Source of the DNA: DATGQT01 sp033720695
GTDB taxonomy: Bacteria > Bacteroidota > Rhodothermia > Rhodothermales > Rubricoccaceae
Reading direction: 5' to 3'
DNA length: 10,684 nt
Assembly (NCBI GenBank): GCA_033720695.1
Contig: JAWWCA010000125.1
Coordinates: forward strand, 1-10,684
Shown here: piece by piece, positions 6,621 through 10,684 of the stretch
Position numbering within the stretch: the first letter of the stretch is position 1
Layout: each line of letters begins with the position of its first letter
Position numbers and translations under genes: made by a program
Notes under the pieces: model-generated
What the model was told of the DNA's origin: nothing
The model's database searches: none
The model's input: the letters and a program-made list of their open reading frames with translations, nothing else

Positions 6621-6778
6621 GGTCTGAGACGCCAGGTGGAGGACGCCCCCTCGCATGCATGTGCTGTGCCGGAGAGCGAGGGCCTCCCTAACGGGTTGTG
6701 ATCCCAAACTTTTCGAGGCCTCACGTCCCGGTAGATCGCGTTCCGGATCCCCCTCCGTCCAAGAATTGTGACCCCTCC

Positions 6779-6810
6779 TGCGATCATTCGCAGCGGTTCG
6801 CTTATCTTTA
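6779..6810 (+). promoter_or_regulatory. Candidate promoter region and dyad of the alpha-oxoamine synthase gene
   Basis: TATCTTTA (6803-6810) matches the Bacteroidota -7 box TAnnTTTG at 7 of 8 positions and lies 54 bp before the ATG at 6865. No convincing -33 TTG is found at the expected distance. Just upstream, TGCGA (6779-6783) and TCGCA (6788-6792) form a 14-bp dyad with a 4-bp centre, a layout like the N4-spaced sites of the CRP/FNR family. The regulator is unknown and the site could be chance. Confidence 0.3.
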
Positions 6811-6864
6811 TGACGGTTTCTCGCCTCCTCATCCCACCGCGCGAGCGTCCCCCGAGCCTCCCGT

Positions 6865-8193
6865 ATGGCTACCACCACCCCGGGGTCGAACTACTCCGAC
6901 CTCCCCCTCCTCGACGTCCTCCTCCAGGGGCGGCGTCTCGGCTTCCGCGAGCGTACCGCGCTCTTCTCGCGGTTCCTCGGCGGGCTCCTCCGCCACGAGC
7001 CCATGGGCGGGATGTTCTTCCGGCGGATCCTCTCGCGCGTCGACCGCGAGGTGCTCGTCCAGAACCACGACGGCTCCACGCAGACGATGCTGATGTTCGG
7101 GTCGAACAGCTACCTCGGGCTGCCGACCCACCCCCGCGTCATCGCGGCCGTGGAGAACGCGCTGGCGGAATGGGGCGCCGGCGTCGGCGGGCCGCCGATG
7201 CTCAACGGGTACGCGAACCTCCACCGCGCGCTCGAGGAGCGGCTGGCCGACTTCGAGGGGACCGAGGACGTCGTGCTCTTCGGGAGCGGCTACGCGGCCA
7301 ACGTCGGGCTGATGAGCACGCTCCCGAGCCCCGACGACCTCGTGCTCTACGACGAGTCCAGCCACGCGTCGTTCTTCGACGGCCTCCGGCTCGGCGGCCA
7401 CAGCGGCGTGGCCTTCGCGCACAACGACGTCGGCGCCCTCGCGGCGCAGCTCGAAGCGGTCCAAGACCGGCCCGGCGACCGGTTCGTCGGCGTCGAGGGG
7501 GTCTACTCCATGGACGGGGACCTCGCCCCGCTCGACGAAATCGTCGCCCTGTGCGGGCGCCACGGCGCCCTCCTCGTCGTCGACGACGCGCACGGCACGG
7601 GGATCACCGGCCAGGGGCGCGGGACGGCCTACCACTACGGCGTCCACGGCGCCGTTGACGTGATGATGGGGACGTTCTCGAAGGCGTTCGCCGTCACCGG
7701 GGGCTTCGCCGCGTGCTCGAAGCCGGTGGCCGACTACCTCCGGCTCGTCGCCCGCTCCTACGTGTTCTCCGCGTCGCTCCCGCCCCAGACCGTCGCCGCC
7801 GTGCTGGCGGGGCTCGACGTGATCGAGGAGGAGCCGGAGCGGCACGCCCGGATGCTGGAGAACGCGCGCTACCTCACCGCGGGCCTCCGCCGCCTCGGCT
7901 TCGAGGCGAACCCGGAGTCGGCCATCTTCTCGCTCCCGGTCCCCCCGCCGCTGAACATCCGCCCGATGGCCTTCGCCTTCCACCAGCGCGGGCTGTTCCT
8001 CAACCACGTGGAGTTCCCGGCAGTGAAGCCGTCGGCGCAGCGGTTCCGCGTGAGCGTGATGGCGACCCACACCCGGGAGGACCTCGACCGGCTCCTCACC
8101 GCCATCGAGGAGGTATGGGACGAGGCGCTGCCCCAGGGCGACGGCCTGCAGGGAGCCGCCCGCGTCGAGTTGCGCAAGGACGCCGAGGGGTAA
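6865..8193 (+). CDS. PLP-dependent alpha-oxoamine synthase (serine palmitoyltransferase-like)
   Basis: The 442-residue protein belongs to the fold-type I aminotransferase group that condenses an amino acid with an acyl-CoA and releases CO2 (serine palmitoyltransferase, BioF, Kbl, HemA, CqsA). Seen: FGSNSYLGL (78-86), SHASFFDG (166-173) with PLP-stacking His167, EGVYSMDGDLAPL (211-223), VVDDAHGTG (238-246) with Asp240 and His243 for PLP, GTFSKAF (269-275) with Schiff-base Lys273, YVFSASLPP (299-307), and the C-terminal FRVSVMATHT (394-403), whose Arg395 likely holds the amino-acid carboxylate. The EGVYSMDGDLAP and MATHT blocks are close to Bacteroides serine palmitoyltransferase. About 60 extra N-terminal residues precede the catalytic core. 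The usual Gly-Ser-Arg before LxG is replaced by Gly109-Pro110-Pro111 (GGPPMLNGY), so the substrate may differ. A cysteate acyltransferase of sulfonolipid synthesis is a serious alternative. The ATG at 6865 gives the full family core. Confidence 0.88.
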   Translation: MATTTPGSNYSDLPLLDVLLQGRRLGFRERTALFSRFLGGLLRHEPMGGMFFRRILSRVDREVLVQNHDGSTQTMLMFGSNSYLGLPTHPRVIAAVENALAEWGAGVGGPPMLNGYANLHRALEERLADFEGTEDVVLFGSGYAANVGLMSTLPSPDDLVLYDESSHASFFDGLRLGGHSGVAFAHNDVGALAAQLEAVQDRPGDRFVGVEGVYSMDGDLAPLDEIVALCGRHGALLVVDDAHGTGITGQGRGTAYHYGVHGAVDVMMGTFSKAFAVTGGFAACSKPVADYLRLVARSYVFSASLPPQTVAAVLAGLDVIEEEPERHARMLENARYLTAGLRRLGFEANPESAIFSLPVPPPLNIRPMAFAFHQRGLFLNHVEFPAVKPSAQRFRVSVMATHTREDLDRLLTAIEEVWDEALPQGDGLQGAARVELRKDAEG

Positions 8194-8325
8194 GGGCACA
8201 GCGGGACCTCCGGTGGGGCGTTCCGACGCCTGCCCGGCACCGCGCTTGGGAGCCCCGGCCGTCTCGCCCACGGCACCCTCCGGCCACGAGAACGAGCGCC
8301 GAGCCCGAGGCGCGGGGCCACGCCC

Positions 8326-8331
8326 TATCTT
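8326..8331 (+). promoter_or_regulatory. Possible -7/-10 element of the thioredoxin-fold gene
   Basis: TATCTT lies 25 bp before the ATG at 8357 in the 163-bp gap after the alpha-oxoamine synthase gene. The same hexamer occurs upstream of that gene (6803-6808). No -35/-33 partner is evident, so this is tentative. If real, the gene has its own promoter. Confidence 0.2.
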
Positions 8332-8356
8332 CCTGCGCCCCTCGCTGCTCGCGCTC

Positions 8357-8911
8357 ATGTTCCAGACGCCCCCCTCCACGACCTTCCCGGACGTCACCGG
8401 CACCGCCCTCGATGGGACCGAGCACGCCCTCCCCGACGACTTCGACGCGCCTTGGAACCTCCTCGTCGTCACGTTCCGCGACGACCTCGACCGGCTGGCC
8501 GACAAGTGGGTCCTCGTAGCCGAGCGCATCGCGTCGAACGCCGAGGGACGCCTCGCCGCCTACGAGCTCCCCGTCGTCGGGCGAGGGTTCAAGCCGTTCA
8601 AGCGCCTCGTCAACGCGAGCATCGGGGCCAAAGCCGACGCCGACGAGGCGGAGAAGGCCCGGACCATCCCGCTCTACGTCGGGAAGAGCTTCCAGAAGGA
8701 CCTCGGGCTGAAGGACGAGGACACCGTCCACGTCCTGCTCGTCAGCCGCAACGGCCGCATCGCGTGGCGGGACCAGGGGCTCCTCACCCCGGACAAGGTG
8801 GCGGCCCTCGAAGAGGCCGTCGGCGAGACGATCACCGACCGGGCCCCCGATGAGGGGCCGCCGCAACCGAGGCCGGAGCTGCGCGACGGGGAGCTCGAGG
8901 ACGGCGCCTGA
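8357..8911 (+). CDS. Thioredoxin-fold protein lacking cysteines, function unknown
   Basis: The 184-residue protein looks like a thioredoxin/peroxiredoxin-type domain: FPDVTGTALDG (10-20) resembles the N-terminal strands of AhpC/TSA proteins, NLLVVTFRDD (34-43) the first central strand, TIPLYVGKSFQKDLGL (103-118) the cis-proline-like region, and VHVLLVSRNGRIAWRDQG (124-141) the last strands with their usual 'G-I/V-W' turn. There is no cysteine at all, so neither thiol exchange nor peroxidase chemistry is possible. Atp10-like or other chaperone-like thioredoxin folds are candidates; this is inference from pattern only. The C-terminal 25 residues are charged and probably disordered. No signal peptide is visible, so it is probably cytoplasmic. 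The frame is open upstream to 8213, but residues before the ATG at 8357 look non-coding. It converges on the ATPase gene with 12 bp between stop codons. Confidence 0.75.
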   Translation: MFQTPPSTTFPDVTGTALDGTEHALPDDFDAPWNLLVVTFRDDLDRLADKWVLVAERIASNAEGRLAAYELPVVGRGFKPFKRLVNASIGAKADADEAEKARTIPLYVGKSFQKDLGLKDEDTVHVLLVSRNGRIAWRDQGLLTPDKVAALEEAVGETITDRAPDEGPPQPRPELRDGELEDGA

Positions 8912-8923
8912 GCGCCCCTCGGG

Positions 8924-9934
8924 TCAGACGACCTTCCGCCGCTTCGCGGCCTTTACGACCACCTCGGCGTCGGACGCGGCGCCATCGCCCGAGGCGGCCG
9001 ACCCATAGCGGGCCTCCATGCGGTCGAGGAGCGAGGCGATCTGGTCTAGGCTCAGACGCCCGAGGTCGGCCGTCCCGCAGTAGTGGCGGGCAGCCACGGT
9101 GAGTTGGGCGCGATCGAGGCCGTACCCCTCCGCAGCGGCCACGAGGTCGTCGAGCGACGGGCCGGCAGGTGGGGCGGCCTCCTCGACCGCCGGGGCCTCT
9201 ACAGGCACCTCGGCCGGCGTCGGCCCCTCCCCCATCCGCGCCAGGAGATCCGCGAACGTGGGGGTCTCCAGTTCGAGGCCGACGGGGAAGTCCGGCGCGT
9301 TGGACTTCACGACGCGAGCCACCCGCACCGTCTCGAACCCGTCGACGCGCACCGAGAGTTCGAGCATCACATCAACGAAATACTCCAATCCCGAGGCCGT
9401 CATGGGGAGAACGCGGCCGAGCTCGTTCTCTTCTCGCTCCTCCTCGCCCTTCGCCGCGATCTGGTCCGTGATAACGACGCAGGCACCGGAATCGACGCAG
9501 AGACGGCGGAGGACCTCCTGCAGCACGAGCTGGTCATTGCGGAGGTCGTCGGCCGTGAGCCGCGCGAGCGGATCGCCGGCGCGGTCGCGCGCGGCCTCGA
9601 CTGTCGCGCGGTGCTTGCGTCCGAAGTACATCGCCCACGAGTCGAGGGCGTAGCAGCCGTAGCCCTGCGCCTTCCCCTCCGGCCCGAGCGCCCAGTCGAT
9701 GAACTGCGGCAGCTCGTCGGGGTGCTCGATCTCGAGGGCGTCGAAGCGCGAGCCGTCGGCGCCGGGGAGGAGGCGGGCCTTCCGCTCGGTGTCGAAGAAG
9801 CAGAGGCGCCCGAGGCCGGCGTCGGCGAGGGTCGAGGCGAAGACGCTCTTGCCACTGCCGGCGGCGCCGCGGACGGCGACGACGAGGCGGCGGGTCTTCG
9901 GGCGGCGGCTGAGGGGGTTGATCGACGTGGTCAT
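8924..9934 (-). CDS. Phage-type RecA-like ATPase (Sak4 / AAA_24-like)
   Basis: The 336-residue protein has a Walker A motif GAAGSGKS (23-30), a FFDTE strand (46-50), a probable Walker B ending in Asp98 (GYGCYALDSW, 91-100), and a later strand CVVITDQIAAKGEEE (152-166) that resembles the sensor region of small phage ATPases. These features fit the AAA_24/Sak4 family, phage RecA-like recombination proteins that anneal or pair single-stranded DNA. After a Pro/Ala/Glu-rich linker (about 237-258), a small helical domain (260-310, SLDDLVAAAEGYGLDRAQLT and LSLDQIASLLDRMEARYG) resembles the C-terminal helical tails of phage recombination proteins. The end is basic (KAAKRRKVV). No integrase, capsid, SSB or exonuclease gene is adjacent, so it is isolated from a normal phage context. 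A cellular NTPase of unknown role is the alternative. The ATG at 9932-9934 lies 22 codons before Walker A, typical for the family. Confidence 0.75.
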   Translation of the reverse strand: MTTSINPLSRRPKTRRLVVAVRGAAGSGKSVFASTLADAGLGRLCFFDTERKARLLPGADGSRFDALEIEHPDELPQFIDWALGPEGKAQGYGCYALDSWAMYFGRKHRATVEAARDRAGDPLARLTADDLRNDQLVLQEVLRRLCVDSGACVVITDQIAAKGEEEREENELGRVLPMTASGLEYFVDVMLELSVRVDGFETVRVARVVKSNAPDFPVGLELETPTFADLLARMGEGPTPAEVPVEAPAVEEAAPPAGPSLDDLVAAAEGYGLDRAQLTVAARHYCGTADLGRLSLDQIASLLDRMEARYGSAASGDGAASDAEVVVKAAKRRKVV

Positions 9935-9974
9935 CGGGTTGGGGGGACGGTTCGCAGGGGACCGGCCACAGGCT

Positions 9975-9998
9975 ACGCGGCTCCGATGTCAGCCGCGT
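9975..9998 (-). terminator. Hairpin between the sugar transferase and ATPase genes
   Basis: ACGCGGCT (9975-9982) and AGCCGCGT (9991-9998) form a perfect 8-bp stem with an 8-nt loop. It lies 30 bp after the stop of the sugar transferase and 40 bp before the ATPase start. No T-run follows on the minus strand, so it may be a weak terminator, an RNA stability element, or a protein-binding dyad for the ATPase gene. Confidence 0.35.
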
Positions 9999-10028
9999 GT
10001 CACCCCCTCTCCGCTCCTCGTTCGTCCT

Positions 10029-10684
10029 TCAATAGGCCCCGCTCCGCCGGCACACGACGCGGACGGTGCGCACGAGGATGACGAGGTCCAGCCACAGCGA
10101 CCAGTTGCGGACGTAGTACGGGTCCCACCGCTCCATCCCTGCGGTGCCGGTGTCGCTGCGGCCCGTGACCTGCCACAGACCGGTGACGCCGGGACGGACG
10201 ACCTCCCGGAGCGCGGCGACGCGGGGCTCCAGCTCGCCGTGGTGGTCGCGTGGGAGGGGCCGCGGCCCAACGAGGCTCATCTCCCCGCGGAGCACGTTGA
10301 GGAGCTGCGGCAGCTCGTCCAGGCTCGCCCGGCGGAGCACGGCGCCGACGCGCGTGACGCGCGGGTCGCGTTCGAGCTTGTGGGACGCCCCCCACTCGGC
10401 ACGCAGCGACGGATCGGCGGCGAGCGCCCGGTCGAGCGCGGCCTCGGCGTCGGGCACCATCGTGCGGAGCTTCCACGCCTGGAACGGCTCGCCCCCGGCG
10501 CCGACGCGCTCCTGCCGGAAGAACGGGGAGTGCCGGTCCTCCAGCCACACCAGCCACGCGAGGAACGCGACCAGCGGGAGCCAGAGCGGGGCGGTGGCCA
10601 GGACGATGCCGAGGTCGAGCGCACGCTTGAACAGGCGGGCGAGGGGCCGGGCCAGGGTCGACGTCACCTCCAGGCCGAGCACCC
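10029..10684 (-). CDS. WbaP-like polyprenyl-phosphate sugar phosphotransferase, C-terminal catalytic domain (5' end outside window)
   Basis: The visible 217-218 residues are a bacterial sugar transferase domain, which moves a sugar phosphate from a nucleotide sugar to undecaprenyl phosphate and so starts exopolysaccharide, capsule or O-antigen synthesis at the inner membrane. Counting from the GTG at 10682, there is a KRALDL motif (19-24), a membrane re-entrant/hydrophobic segment (25-47), FFRQERVG (54-61), KLRTM (71-75), and the catalytic Asp122-Glu123 pair in SLDELPQLLNVLRGEMSLVG (120-139), followed by PRPL and RPGVTGLWQVTGRS. It ends with the GAY tail common in WbaP-like enzymes. Residues LGLEVTSTLARPLARLFKRA resemble the linker that joins the N-terminal membrane domain to the catalytic domain in full-length WbaP/WcaJ proteins (about 460 residues), and the frame is open at the window edge. 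The GTG is therefore probably an internal valine and the gene is cut by the window. The sugar specificity cannot be read from the sequence. Confidence 0.92.
   Translation of the reverse strand, partial: VLGLEVTSTLARPLARLFKRALDLGIVLATAPLWLPLVAFLAWLVWLEDRHSPFFRQERVGAGGEPFQAWKLRTMVPDAEAALDRALAADPSLRAEWGASHKLERDPRVTRVGAVLRRASLDELPQLLNVLRGEMSLVGPRPLPRDHHGELEPRVAALREVVRPGVTGLWQVTGRSDTGTAGMERWDPYYVRNWSLWLDLVILVRTVRVVCRRSGAY

Larger units (their letters stand above)
6139..6864. other. 726-bp divergent intergenic region
   Basis: This stretch separates the minus-strand T9SS gene from the plus-strand alpha-oxoamine synthase gene. Its composition is visibly less GC-rich than the flanking genes. It holds candidate promoters on both strands, two dyad-symmetric sites and one possible small minus-strand gene (6396-6620), each listed separately. 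I see no RNA gene or mobile element in it. Confidence 0.7.

Noticed and set aside
6396..6878. 160-residue version of the small minus-strand gene starting at 6878
   Set aside because: The N-terminal 80 or so codons cover the promoter region and start of the alpha-oxoamine synthase gene and look non-coding; only the 3' part is protein-like.
6829..8529. 566-codon minus-strand open frame antisense to the alpha-oxoamine synthase
   Set aside because: It runs against a clearly conserved PLP enzyme, and its translation is compositionally biased with no family motif.
8903..8916. Small hairpin (GGCGC/GCGCC) at the convergent junction of the thioredoxin-fold and ATPase genes
   Set aside because: Five-bp stem with no T-run on either strand; common by chance at this GC content.

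Overview
The window is GC-rich bacterial chromosome, roughly 70% G+C by eye, from what looks like a member of Bacteroidota/Rhodothermota. Rhodothermia such as the Rubricoccaceae are my best guess, but this is inference. Three things point that way: two secreted proteins end in type A sorting domains of the type IX secretion system (T9SS), start codons have no recognisable Shine-Dalgarno sequence, and some upstream regions carry elements like the Bacteroidota -7 box (TAnnTTTG). There are no rRNA or tRNA genes, no CRISPR array, no transposase and no clear prophage block.

Layout. (1) Positions 2-811 (+) hold the C-terminal end of a secreted T9SS cargo protein whose start lies outside the window. 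(2) Positions 824-4348 (-) hold a two-gene fatty-acid degradation unit: a FadE-type acyl-CoA dehydrogenase, then a short-chain dehydrogenase closely resembling animal-type 2,4-dienoyl-CoA reductase. A strong 12-bp hairpin lies between them. Upstream of fadE is a good promoter whose -10 hexamer sits inside a 21-bp imperfect palindrome, a likely operator. (3) Positions 4534-6138 (-) hold a second T9SS cargo protein with signal peptide, propeller-like region, Ig-like domain and sorting domain, followed by two hairpins that probably terminate it. (4) Positions 6139-6864 form a 726-bp divergent intergenic region with candidate promoters, two dyads and one possible small gene. (5) Positions 6865-8193 (+) hold a PLP-dependent alpha-oxoamine synthase resembling serine palmitoyltransferase, then at 8357-8911 (+) a thioredoxin-fold protein without any cysteine. 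(6) Positions 8924-9934 (-) hold a phage-type RecA-like ATPase (Sak4/AAA_24-like). (7) Positions 10029-10684 (-) hold the catalytic C-terminal domain of a WbaP-like sugar-phosphate transferase cut by the window edge.

How they fit. The fadE/reductase pair is a coherent beta-oxidation unit: FadE introduces the 2,3 double bond, and the reductase removes the conjugated diene that arises from unsaturated fatty acids. The alpha-oxoamine synthase probably starts synthesis of a sphingolipid- or sulfonolipid-type membrane lipid. The remaining genes (surface proteins, cell-surface glycan initiation, a solitary phage-like ATPase) have no obvious functional link. I see no clearly new multi-gene system. 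The points most worth checking are the fadE operator, the inter-cistronic hairpin, the altered motif in the alpha-oxoamine synthase, and the isolated phage-type ATPase.
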